DNA of 30,421 nt from Apostichopus parvimensis (Eukaryota; Echinodermata; Holothuroidea; Aspidochirotida; Stichopodidae): NCBI GenBank assembly GCA_000934455.1, contig KN896123.1:8385-38805 (forward strand), read 5' to 3'. The notes under the pieces were generated by a model. It saw only the letters and a program-made list of their open reading frames with translations, was not told the origin of the DNA and ran no database searches. Shown here piece by piece: positions 1-17,481 of the stretch. Positions within the stretch are counted from its first letter, which is position 1. Every line of letters begins with the position of its first letter. The translations under genes were made by a program, and so were the position numbers.

Positions 1-440
1 ATGTACATGTAGTTCACAGGACAGTACTTGATACACAGACTGATATGACTTATAATACCAATATGAAAGCTACATGTTGACTCATAACTCAACACGTATC
101 AGCACTTTCATGTACATGTAGTTCACAGGACAGTACTTGATACACAGACTGATATGACTTATAACACCAATATGAAAGCTACATGTTGACTCATAACTCA
201 ACATGTATCAGCACTTTCATGTTCATGTATTTTACAGGACAGTACTTGATACACAGACTGACATGACTAATCATACCAATATGACAACAACATGTTTGAC
301 TCATAACTCAACTAGCATCAGCACTTTCATGTACACGTATTTTACAGGATAGTACTCGATACACAGACTGACTAGTTATAGCAATGTAACAGGTACATGT
401 ATGTTGATCATGAAACTCAACACATACTAGTATATTATGC
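1..440. repeat. 109-bp tandem repeat (about 4 copies, open at left edge)
   Basis: Four copies of a unit beginning ATGTACATGTAGTTCACAGG start at 1, 110, 219 and 329, giving a period of 109-110 bp. Copies 1 and 2 are nearly identical, copy 3 differs at a few positions, and copy 4 decays from about 380 to 430. Each unit contains GTACTTGATACACAGACTG and the short palindrome ACATGT. The array probably continues beyond the left edge. It lies 3' of the last NDOR1 exon seen, so on this gene model it is inside an NDOR1 intron. No coding potential was recognised in it. Confidence 0.9.
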
Positions 441-906
441 TGCTACATATGTTTGAAATGAGAGTTCTCCATTTTAAAACACAACCACAAAACAAGAAAC
501 TAATTCTACTACAGGAAGTAGTACTCAGCCTTAACACCAAACCTCTACATGTAACTACACTTAAAACATCCCAGCACCTATGTGCATTTAAGCTGATGTT
601 TATGTTTCATCTCACTCACAACAACTAACAGTATAAAAAAAATAAATAGGAAGAAATCTTTGAAACTTATGCATGGTATTCTAAATCTAACTCGCCTGCC
701 TCCTTGTAACTTAGACAGCAAAAACGAGGGTGCTGTGCAACAACGGGAATACCCATCCACTCACCAAAAGCGATCAGAGACTTTTGACCACCAATAGAAC
801 ACAATCAGGTTCTTGTACCCTCTAAGATGAATCTACATCTAAGTACAAGGTGATATTACAATACGTATTTCACCTCACTCACAATAGACAGATGTGAATT
901 TTTTAC

Positions 907-8251
<7,345 letters not shown>

Positions 8252-8972
8252 TTAAAATCATGATATTTCCAAACATGGATATTATAATTGGTATCACCAT
8301 AAAAGTTACATACATTATTTAAAGGTGAAAAGAAATTAAGTACACAGGAATGAAAGTGGTGTGCACAGAGGTTAACCAATTTCTCTATAAATGCTTTAGA
8401 CATCATTAATAGTTAGGGCAAGAATTATTTTTCTCCACTAAAGTCAGAATTTGGTGGAGGTCACCAACTTAAATGATTAATATTATTGGGGAAGAATTTT
8501 TTATTTAAAGTTTCAGAGTTGCAGTGGTGATGCTAAACAACTTGTCTGTGACTCCACCCAAAAAAGTGAACTTCTGGAAGGCAGGGTTTTCTATAAATTG
8601 TACCTTAAGACTTCCGTGTGCAACTGTCTTACAATACATAACATACCAGGCTGAATCCTATAACAAACTTGTCCAGACGTTTTAACTTAGGGAAAGGTAG
8701 GTCTGTTTAATTAGCAAGAAATGTGGAATAGTAAAGGCTAATTAATCTTAACGTTAGTCCTGGGTAGGCCTAGGCTAGTGCCTATTCTAATCTGAGATGT
8801 GGATACCCCAGCATTCAAGTCAACCAAAACACCAATTTCGCGAAAAGTTCCGTTCAATTGTAATAGTTAGTTTAAATTAGCAGTGAAATTAAATAACTTT
8901 CAAATTAATTCAAAAATTTGTCCAAGAAAGCAGTTTATGAATGATGTACCTCCTGTGTGCTGTACTTCTTAC

Positions 8973-9218
8973 CGAACCAGAGCCGTATACTAGACTATAC
9001 TAAAGTACCTATAGAAAGCGCAGACGATAGCGCAGACGATCGCAGCATTGCTGTTTTGAAATCAGATTCACATATTACGCAATATCTTCATCCTGCTTTT
9101 GGCAACCGTACATGGCGTCCTTCGTTACTGCTTCGGCAGCATAATCAGGTTTCATCTCGCTTCGAAAAATTAATTTAACGAACAATTTAACATCAAATCA
9201 AACAAGCAGGGAATTAAG
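8973..9218. promoter_or_regulatory. Putative divergent promoter and leader exons for NDOR1 and NMRAL1
   Basis: This segment has several CpGs in an otherwise AT-rich spacer and a perfect 12-bp tandem duplication (AGCGCAGACGAT at 9017-9028 and 9029-9040). On the minus strand a donor GTAAGA sits at 8972-8967, which would end a non-coding first exon of NDOR1 at 8973. The NDOR1 coding exon has acceptors just 5' of its ATG (around 8076 and 8101). On the plus strand AAG|GTATGT at 9219 could end an NMRAL1 leader exon that joins the acceptor at 10914. No TATA box is obvious. The assignment is inference from splice signals and gene orientation. Confidence 0.4.
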
Positions 9219-10083
9219 GTATGTTTAAGCTGCACAGTTTTACTCTCTGAAAGATATTTGTCTCACATAAAGGGGTTGGAAGGCAAAGTTAAGTATTTGA
9301 ATAGCCTCCGTGATTACATACCGTTGGTATATTGTTGATATGTCAGCAGTTCCACTACGATTACTAAGTACGACAACTTACTGGTCAATGAACCTGCAAG
9401 AAACTAGACCCTCATAATTTGGTCGAGTAGCCATATAGTGTATGATTTTCAGTGCTTTTATTTTTCAGAGAGCTATGGTCCTAGTGGCTTACTGGTCAAT
9501 ATGTTACAGCAGCCTTGTCTCTCAAGATCACCTGTAGTCTAGCCTCTAGTCTAGGCCTAGTGCTTCCATGCCTACTAAAACTAGTTCTGAGGATCTTTGA
9601 GAGAAGCTCCAGTTTTCATATCAGATACTGAAGTGGAGCAATTTAAAGTTTGGCCTATTTTCTCAGTAGGCCAGAGGGAGTTAAGATCTACTTGATAATT
9701 ATCTTCCAAGCATGAACTGTAGGCTCCATTCCAACAAGAATGTAATGTATTGACCCAGTTATTTGCTTTCCATCATCAAGTGTTTATTTTGTCAATTGCC
9801 AGTGTACACTTTTTTGATGTGTGTAAAGTCATATCCTAAGAAATGTTGAGTCCGTAGGGAAAACAACTGAACAAGTATTGCCCTTCTGTTGTCTCCTTTT
9901 CCATGCCATGAAGGTACAAAAAGATAACAGTAGCATGTTAACTTGTTAAATATCACTTGTACACTAGTCTCTGTTCTATCCTAATCCGGTAAACGTTTTT
10001 ACTTGCTGGAAATAAGTACATGAATGTTTGAAGATAATGTACTCTACATGACTATAACTGATTTAGTAGCTGTTTCATGAAAC

Positions 10084-10280
10084 ATCACTATTCATCCAGA
10101 TGCTGGATGAATAGTGGGTAAGACATAAAGTTCTGCTCACCCACATGCTGAATGAATAGTGGGTAAGACATCACCATTCATCTGGATGCTTGATGAATAG
10201 TGGATAAGACGTAACTGTTCACCCAGATGCTGGATGAAATGTGGGCAAGACATCACCATTCATCCAGATTCTGGGTGAAT
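10084..10280. repeat. Imperfect 41-48 bp tandem repeat with an internal palindrome
   Basis: Four to five copies of a unit reading roughly CATCACCATTCATCCAGATGCTGGATGAATAGTGGGTAAGA. ATTCATCC and GGATGAAT form an inverted repeat around AGATGCT, so each unit can fold into a hairpin. GATGAATAGT landmarks occur near 10107, 10152 and 10193, with a variant (GATGAAAT) near 10233. It lies in the presumed first intron of NMRAL1. A poly-G tract (10362-10378) follows downstream. Confidence 0.8.
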
Positions 10281-10928
10281 AGCCTCAAGCCACGATAAAA
10301 TAAATTCCTGTGAGTTAAGAATGCTATGGAAGTGGCAGTAAAAGTAATTTGCAAGATTTTTTTTGGGGGGGGGGGGGAGGAGGGAGGCAAAAGGGGATGG
10401 GAGTGGGTAAGGGGAAAATATGACTATTATGGAGTGAGGATTCTGACCATGATGGTTGCTTTCAAATTAATATCAAAATAAAGACAAAGTTCAAAAGATA
10501 ACTATCATTTGAATGAATGAATTGAAACAAAATCTAACCAGTATATGCGTGTGACAGTTACTGTAACAACATCAATTCAATTCAAAACTTCATTGTAGAG
10601 GATTTTCTTTCCTTCTTTATCCCTTGCAAGAATACCAAATGCATTCTTATCAGTACAGTAAATTTGGATGTCTTTTAGTGTATAATGTATTGAAAAAGCA
10701 AGTTTTTTTTGTGTGAAAATGTAAGCCTTTTGCCAACTTTTTTTTAGGTCAACATGAATGATTTATGAATAATGAATAAATTTACTACATAGTAATTAGC
10801 ATTTTGTACCTAACTATAATTAATCATTTACATTTACTGGGTGCATCTCAGTAAAGATAATCAATACACCAGAGTTGTTTACATTCAATTAATTTATTTG
10901 CCTTTTCGTCACAGGTTCTACAGCCACG

Positions 10929-12897
10929 ATGGCCACTACAGTTGTTGTATTTGGGGCGACTGGTCTTCAAGGGGGTTCAGTGGTAAAAAGTCTCTTGGCA
11001 GACCCAGAGAAGTACAAAGTCAAAGCGGTAACTAGAAACGCTAATTCCCCGGCAGCGACAAAGTTGTCTTCACAGGGGGCAAAGGTCATTCAGGCAGATT
11101 TAAATAATAGAGAGAGTCTGGCCGAAATCATGTCCGGTGCTCATGCCTGCTTCCTCATGACTAAAACAGATTTCACAGCGGCAGATGCAGAGGAAATGGA
11201 GTTCAGCCAAGGGCATGCTATCGTGGATGTTTGCCTGTTTGCCAAAGTCAAGCATTTGATCTTTAGCGGACAACCACACGTGAGAAGGGTTCTCGGTGCG
11301 GGAGCGAGGCATATGGATGCTAAGGCAAGGATAGAGGACTACATTAATGAGAAGGAAGTCCCGAGGACGACAGTCATTCTGCCGTTTGCCTATGAACACT
11401 TCTATGGTGTTCATAAACCCAAAAAGAGAGAGATGCAAACATATGATATTGGTAAGTTCAAGAATGTTAATTTGTGGTTCCACACTTGTCACAAAATGAG
11501 ATTAAGCCAACTCACATTGCCAAATTATATGCAATTTCTTCATTTATTGTCCTACTGGTGAAGTTTAGTTGTTAAATTTATCCTCACAAAAAAAAAACCG
11601 GTGGAATATTAAAAACTTTTTAATTAACAAAAATCATTCAGAACACATTAAGAGACCCATAAGGACAGACAGTTATATTGGACAAATGATTAATTCATTC
11701 AGTTAGACTCTGAAGAAAATCCTGTTAAGATCAAAATGTCAGGAGTGCTCTAACTTTTTTACATTAACTTTTACATTTTTTTGCATTAACTTTTACTCTA
11801 ACATATTTACCTACACATGATTTTTGCAGTCGATAAGCACACGTGTGCTAACAGTTATTTCTCTGTTTAGTTTCAGTGTTGGTAAATAATAAATAATAAC
11901 AAAATGGTGGCAGATTTTGCAATCCTACGTAGTCCTAATTTTGAGTCCAAAGCTTCCAATGAATGCATGGTTACTGTCTTATAACTATTTGATTTCAACC
12001 AACAGCTATTCCCGTCGGTGGGACCTCCATTGACATGTTCAGTATCAGCCAGCTGGGAGATGCAGTGAAATACATCTTAGAGCATCCAAATGAAACCATC
12101 AACAAAACCTACTGTCTCTCTGCGGATAAAAAGACAATCCCCGAGATAGTTGGGATCCTCAACAACCATCTGAAGCCATACAAGTTCCAACATTCAGAGG
12201 TAAGAATAACCTTGTTTTTACATGTTTCTTTCTGTAGTGGTTTGGAAAGTACTGAAAAACCATTGAAAAAAAGAACAAATTCTGAACAAAAACAAAGTTT
12301 TTCGAACCTGTTTCAAATGTACGAAAATTGCGAGAACAATTTTTCTGAATAAAATGTTCCAAACACAGTCTAGGTTGAAATCACTTTTAATAAAATTACA
12401 ACCACAAAAAAAAAAATGAGAATGAACTAATTGCAATAATATAATAATATAATATCACCTCCAAATTATTCTTCAGTACAACACTTTTTACCTCATATCT
12501 GAAGATCTAAAGATTTCCTATACTTTTGAATTTGAGACAGTTTGATATATTTTATAAGTGACTGATAATAAAGCTTCCTGTTTGTATACAGTAACATGTA
12601 ATATTTTATGCTTTAATCCAATTGTTTTCCGTACTCAAGTTTACTTTGTTGTGACATTGTATAGACTGCCTTTCATTCTTTTGATTTTGTCTCGATATTA
12701 AACAGATTGACGTCAGCCAATTCCAGCGTCTTCCCTTCCCAGGGGCTACAGACATAGCCCACATGTTCGAGTTCCTCAATCTAGCCACTCACAGGTACAA
12801 TATGGTATCCACCAAGAAACTTATTCCTAATGTCTTGACCTTTGACACCTGGGTTCAACAAAACATAGAAGAAATAGTAGTACATCTAGATAAATAA
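10929..12897 (+). CDS. NMRAL1: NmrA-like family domain-containing protein 1 (three coding exons)
   Basis: Coding exons are 10929-11451, 12006-12199 and 12706-12897 (TAA). All borders are AG/GT and phases agree, giving 302 residues against 299 in human. The start ATG lies 14 nt inside an exon that opens after the acceptor at 10914. Residues 4-16 (TVVVFGATGLQGG) form the GxxGxxG Rossmann loop that binds NADP(H). The rest follows the atypical short-chain dehydrogenase fold of the NmrA family, with QADLNNRESL, GAHACFLMT and a C-terminal IPEIVGILNNHL...FPGATDIAHMFEF segment. In human this protein is a redox sensor that senses the NADPH/NADP+ ratio and binds argininosuccinate synthetase; it is not thought to be an enzyme. 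Reading on past the exon-1 donor gives a spurious 210-residue ORF. The assignment is firm at family level; invertebrates can have several NMRAL1 paralogues. Confidence 0.92.
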
Positions 12898-15800
12898 GAC
12901 AAAATTTGTTTGGATTTCTACAAACATACTTGCTCAATTCGAGGTGTGTCAGGAAATTTTAGATTTTTTGACACACCAACTTTCTGCTGTTGCAAGTCCC
13001 TCTCCCAAATAGGACAGATACAGATTGCATATTACAAATCTAACTACCATTTGTGTGTGATTTGCAGATGAGCAATGTGTTCTCCAATGCTAGTGAGAAA
13101 CAAAGATTGAGACAGGGGGGGGGGGGGGGCTGATCCGTAACAGCATATTATTTCGAGAGTTGGTTTGCTATCTTACATAAATCATGTCGAGTATAAATTT
13201 TTTACAAGGGCAGGGTTATCATGGCAAAAGTTTGCATGTTATTAATTTCAAATTGGTGTCAGTGCAACATAACTTTTAGAATCAATGGAATCATTTGTAA
13301 CTCCCTAAATTAGTACTAATTTTTGTAACAAAACATGTATGCTTACTATTTCTTGATAAATTCTGTTTTTATTTGAAACTAATATTCTGATGGTTTGGTT
13401 AACTAATCAGAAATTGGTGACTTATCCCACACAACTGTTAACGTTCCATTTGTTTAACATATGAATATGCTTTTGACATGATATTTTTTCAATAATCCAA
13501 AATTTAAAGTTGCCCATAAGGTATAAGTGGTACATTATTACTTGCTTCTATGCATTTATGTAACTGACAAGAATTTCATACTTTTCATAGTTTTGCTTAG
13601 TAACTGCTTGTAGTGAGAGTTTATTTTTAACTATTTGCTGTGATTTTCCAACCATGGACTTGTCATGTACAAGAACTAATATAGTAGCATTTTTGTAAAT
13701 TTCATTTTATGACTAAACATATGTAAGAATCTATGCCTTAATTAGTGAATTTATAAAAGGTTTTGAAGTAAGTTGGCCAAAACACTACTGTATGTACAAA
13801 CATTGTCCCACAGTAGCACTAAAATTAATGCAGCCTGAAGTATTACTAAGTGTCATTCTACTTACTGTAGCACCTCCTTGAATTTTCCAGTGCTGTGGGC
13901 ATTGAAGTTGAATTTTTACAGTCTTGTTTGAGGCCAAGGCCCCCTCACACGATTTTACAACAATTAACCCCTGGTCATTGGTAACTTGTCACACCCACAC
14001 ACCAAAGTGTGCACAATTCAAACAATCACTCCTGGGGCACCAAGGTGCACCATACCAATGTGTCCCCTGTGTGACTTCCCATAGGGTGTGCAGACAAACA
14101 AAGGACTGCTGAACAAAAACAAACCAAAAATATGATTAATGTTTTAAGAAAGTATTTATTATACTTTACACCACTTAACCAATGACAGATAGCCAGTTGA
14201 CCTTACAAATATCATAATATTATCGCAAACTGATATTCCTAGACACTTTTCTCCTTTTATATTTGCAGATCAAGCACCATGCTCTATATAGTATAGTGTA
14301 ATCACTGCAATGTTGAATTATTTATTTAGATAATTTATTTTACAGACCAAAAGCAACAGTTTAAGTCCAGTAGGTAACCAAAGTGGCATATTAGTTATAG
14401 TGAGATAGATTAATCTTAGAATAGCACTACGCCAGTGCACCTGTATCCAAAACTAAAATTGTTTTATTCTTTTTGTACTTTTTCTAGCTTGCCTTACATA
14501 CTGTACTGTATTGCACAGTACAGTGACCAATAACCATGCTCAATGACATCATACAATCACTGCAGTGTTACAACATAGAGATCTTGTATTTAATGTTTCA
14601 CCATGTCATTTTAATTTTAAGTACTGTAACTTCACCCAGGGATCATTAAAATCAATATCCAACTTTGGCTGATGACACCTTTTCATTCTTTTTGATCTTG
14701 GGTACAAATTGTCACATGATCAATGAAAACCATGTTGTATGGGGACCACAGCTGCTATAACTCTTGTCACAACCTAGTAGTACAAATGCTGTGCAGTTGG
14801 TCACTGCTTACCGTACCTTTTCAGATTCTCTGACTTCTCCCTCTACTGTAGTAAAATGGTCATTAAAAAATAAACACAGAATGACAAACATTAAAGCATG
14901 TGAGATGGTATCCATGCTGGATTTACACTGCTCCCAAAAGTTTTTTTTGTTACATATGTCTTTAATAGCAATACAATGAACTTCCCTCCCTCACCCACAT
15001 TTTACAAGTCCGTAGGATGCGTAATTAATATTTACTCATATTTTAGATGAAGACACATTCAATAAACAATTTTCATCAACTGATATCGATAATGTTGAAA
15101 AAAGTTGGCAATAACAAATTTTAACTTTTGTACATAAGTATTTCAATAGCACAATGCCGTGACATTGAAAATATATATTTTCATATCAATTGATTTTGCA
15201 CAGTTGAATAAAATGGAAAAAAAGAAGTTTTGTGTTTTGCCTCATGTTCTTGTTGTGTTTCTTATGATTTTCCTTTGTAGAATACAATACAAATTATCCA
15301 CTAATTACAAGTAAAATTCCAACTCCTGTATACACAACAAATTAAAGATCTGTATATTTTAGTTTTTGAATATGATTGCTACAGTTACAGTTTATAGTGA
15401 TAATAGTAATGTAAATATTACTGGGTATGAAATTGATCTTGTGGGTCATGTGCAGTAAAATTATTGCACACAATCTGCAGGCCACCATTCAAGAATGTAC
15501 TTGTTGCTTTGAGGAAAATGGTAATATTACATACATGGGAAATAACAGATCAGAAAATTTTGTAAAAAAAAAATTACAATGTGTTGTGCACCTAGAACGA
15601 TACTGTCAAACATTCTATCACAAGGAGGCACCAAAGTCATCTGTGAACATAATTTATGCATTTTCTTGAGCTACATAAGGTTCCATAGGCCACACAAAAG
15701 AAAAATCTAAATTGTGATATTAATCAGTTGTTTGTACAGTATACATGATAGAATGTGACACACTGGACCTTGAACAGGTGTGCAGTGTAGTGTCCATGAA

Positions 15801-16273
15801 AGACAGTCATAACATTTTTTTCTCCCTTTCATATCTGTCCAGTTGCTGTGTGGTCTTACTATTGATGTAAGCTGTAACTTTACATGTAACTTCCTTCCTC
15901 TGCTTGAATATACTGTGTTCCGATCATCTAATATGTTTTCATCATACAAAAAGTCAAAACGAAGGCAACAACAAATGTCATGTTGAATAAATGAAACGGG
16001 TGTACTGCTATGAATCCGTCCGGCAGATAAATTCCAGGTTGCATTGATATTAATATTAGCAATATTAGTAATCAATGTTATGCAAAATATTTCAACGAAT
16101 CGGCAAGTACCTCTGCTGGGTGGGTGATAGAATAATGGTTCACAGCTCGAAGAGCTTTGTAAAGTCAAAAGACAATCTTGTAGATGTTCATTCTAGAGAT
16201 AGTACAGAGAAATGATATTGCAAGAGAAGTTCTGAACCACTTCAACTAGTTACAGCAAATTTTCATCCCTGTC
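12898..16273. other. Spacer: 3' UTRs of two convergent genes
   Basis: NMRAL1 ends at 12897 and TMEM203 (minus strand) ends at 16274, so their 3' UTRs face each other. Plus-strand AATAAA occurs at 14869-14874, and a minus-strand AATAAA (plus TTTATT) at 14155-14160; either could be used, but neither is proven. A poly-G tract lies near 13118. Open frames such as the minus-strand one at 16168-15707 (Cys/Thr/Ile-rich, no domain) look like untranslated sequence. I see no coding exon, RNA gene or transposon end here. Confidence 0.5.
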
Positions 16274-16687
16274 CTAATTCGATGAAACACATGCACGGAT
16301 TCCAAGCACAATGGGGAGGACAAAAAGTGGTGACATCACTTGTGAGTAATGCCCCTGTGGTATACCTTCAGTTGCTAGTCTTTGGCACAACAAATATTCA
16401 AATAGAAAGGTGAGAGTTAACAGCAATGCACTCCATAGTACTTTGACACCAGCCGTCTTGAAATCATGTTCCAGAAATAGCCGTATGAAAACGATTACAG
16501 AAAAATATGCAATCATACCAACTCCTGTAAACAGAGGAATGAAAACGGTCCACCACGATACATCCCACACTTGTTCCACTTTTAGTGCAACTAAAATGGT
16601 AAACAATAAAATGCTGAGTGTATGAATCCACATCTCAAATACTGTCATCCCCAACCACTGGGTTGCTTCTTTTTTGGTGTACAACAT
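16274..16687 (-). CDS. TMEM203: Transmembrane protein 203
   Basis: A single intron-free coding sequence of 137 codons; human TMEM203 has 136 residues and is also intron-free in its CDS. The N-terminus aligns with the family (xxEATQWLGMTVFEMWIHTL). SWWTVFIPLFT is the signature loop after helix 1, and LFEYLLCQRL and MSPLFVLPIVLGIRACVSSN match the family's C-terminal half. Four hydrophobic segments are visible at about residues 15-37, 44-72, 82-102 and 116-132. Vertebrate TMEM203 is an ER protein linked to store calcium and STIM1, needed for spermatogenesis, and reported to interact with STING. Just upstream of the ATG an acceptor (ACTCAG, plus strand about 16710) suggests a non-coding leader exon. 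Confidence is high from length and motif order. Confidence 0.94.
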   Translation of the reverse strand: MLYTKKEATQWLGMTVFEMWIHTLSILLFTILVALKVEQVWDVSWWTVFIPLFTGVGMIAYFSVIVFIRLFLEHDFKTAGVKVLWSALLLTLTFLFEYLLCQRLATEGIPQGHYSQVMSPLFVLPIVLGIRACVSSN

Positions 16688-16749
16688 TTTGAGTAATGTT
16701 GTAGCTTCCTGAGTAAACTGGTAAGTGGTATGTGCTACTACTAGTCTAT

Positions 16750-17454
16750 TGCACCGTAATTGAATGATAAGCCCTGTGTTTTGAAATTAGGCTTGGGTCA
16801 CTTGTTCGACATCATAGTTACTGTTGTAAAAATATCACCACGGTACTTAAAACACATTACTGATGTTTTAAATAAAATCACCACAAGACTATCGTTAAAT
16901 TTGCTACATATATCGAACGTCGGTTTGTTAGAACTGTTATTTTTAACCGCAACGATATGCCTTAATAGGCTTAGGCTAGGCAAGCTACATACGTATAGTT
17001 AAATAGTACATGCTATAGGCTAAGCAATGTATAGAACTTAGCCTAGCAATCATTCTTCTGAATTAGTCTCCTTTGACGAGATAGGTATTCTATCACCTTC
17101 ATAGATAGATCATTTGCATGTGCAAAAGAAGAAAAAAATCACTATTACTTAAAATTCGATCCTTGCTGAGTTCAACGTGTCACTGCTATGAAGGAAATTA
17201 CAGAAGAAAATGTTTTGATATCGCGAAACTACTACTACATAGTGCAAAAGGTGACCTTTGCCCTAGCCCTTTTGCGATCGTAAGTTCGTACCAAGACAGT
17301 CGTTTCATTCATGTAACCGTAGCTAAGACAGACAACCCGCATGCGCAAAACAGTAATCGGTCGTCCGGCCGGTCAATTCAGTCTATACACGACGGTACGG
17401 TACGTCAAGTTTAGTCTAGTCCTACACTAAAGAATTGTAAGTTCTACAACGTTT
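16750..17454. promoter_or_regulatory. Putative divergent promoter of TMEM203 and the 17.5-kb gene, with DR1 and NRF1-like sites
   Basis: The two flanking genes start in opposite directions and their coding starts are 791 bp apart. TGACCTTTGCCCT at 17252-17264 is, on the minus strand, AGGGCAAAGGTCA, a perfect direct repeat with 1-bp spacing of the kind bound by HNF4, RXR/PPAR or COUP-TF. CGCATGCGCA at 17338-17347 matches the core of the NRF1 palindrome, common in divergent housekeeping promoters. CpGs concentrate at 17270-17400. No TATA box was seen. I could not place the TMEM203 first exon with confidence. Confidence 0.45.
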
Positions 17455-17481
17455 ATGATGCCACTAGATCGTCAAGGATGA
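17455..17481 (+). other. Upstream ORF overlapping the start codon of the next gene
   Basis: ATGATGCCACTAGATCGTC... opens at 17455 and stops with TGA at 17479-17481. It encodes eight residues (MMPLDRQG), and its stop overlaps the main ATG (17478) as ATGA. If the transcript begins upstream of 17455, ribosomes would meet this uORF first and would have to reinitiate or leak past two ATGs. Confidence 0.45.

Noticed and set aside
1..440. CRISPR-like array
   Set aside because: The units are contiguous tandem copies without unique spacers, and the genome is eukaryotic.
11100..11492. 130-codon minus-strand frame
   Set aside because: It is antisense to the NMRAL1 first coding exon, a shadow of its codon pattern.
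15707..16168. 153-codon minus-strand open frame downstream of TMEM203
   Set aside because: It has a low-complexity Cys/Thr/Ile composition, no domain, and lies where the TMEM203 3' UTR is expected.
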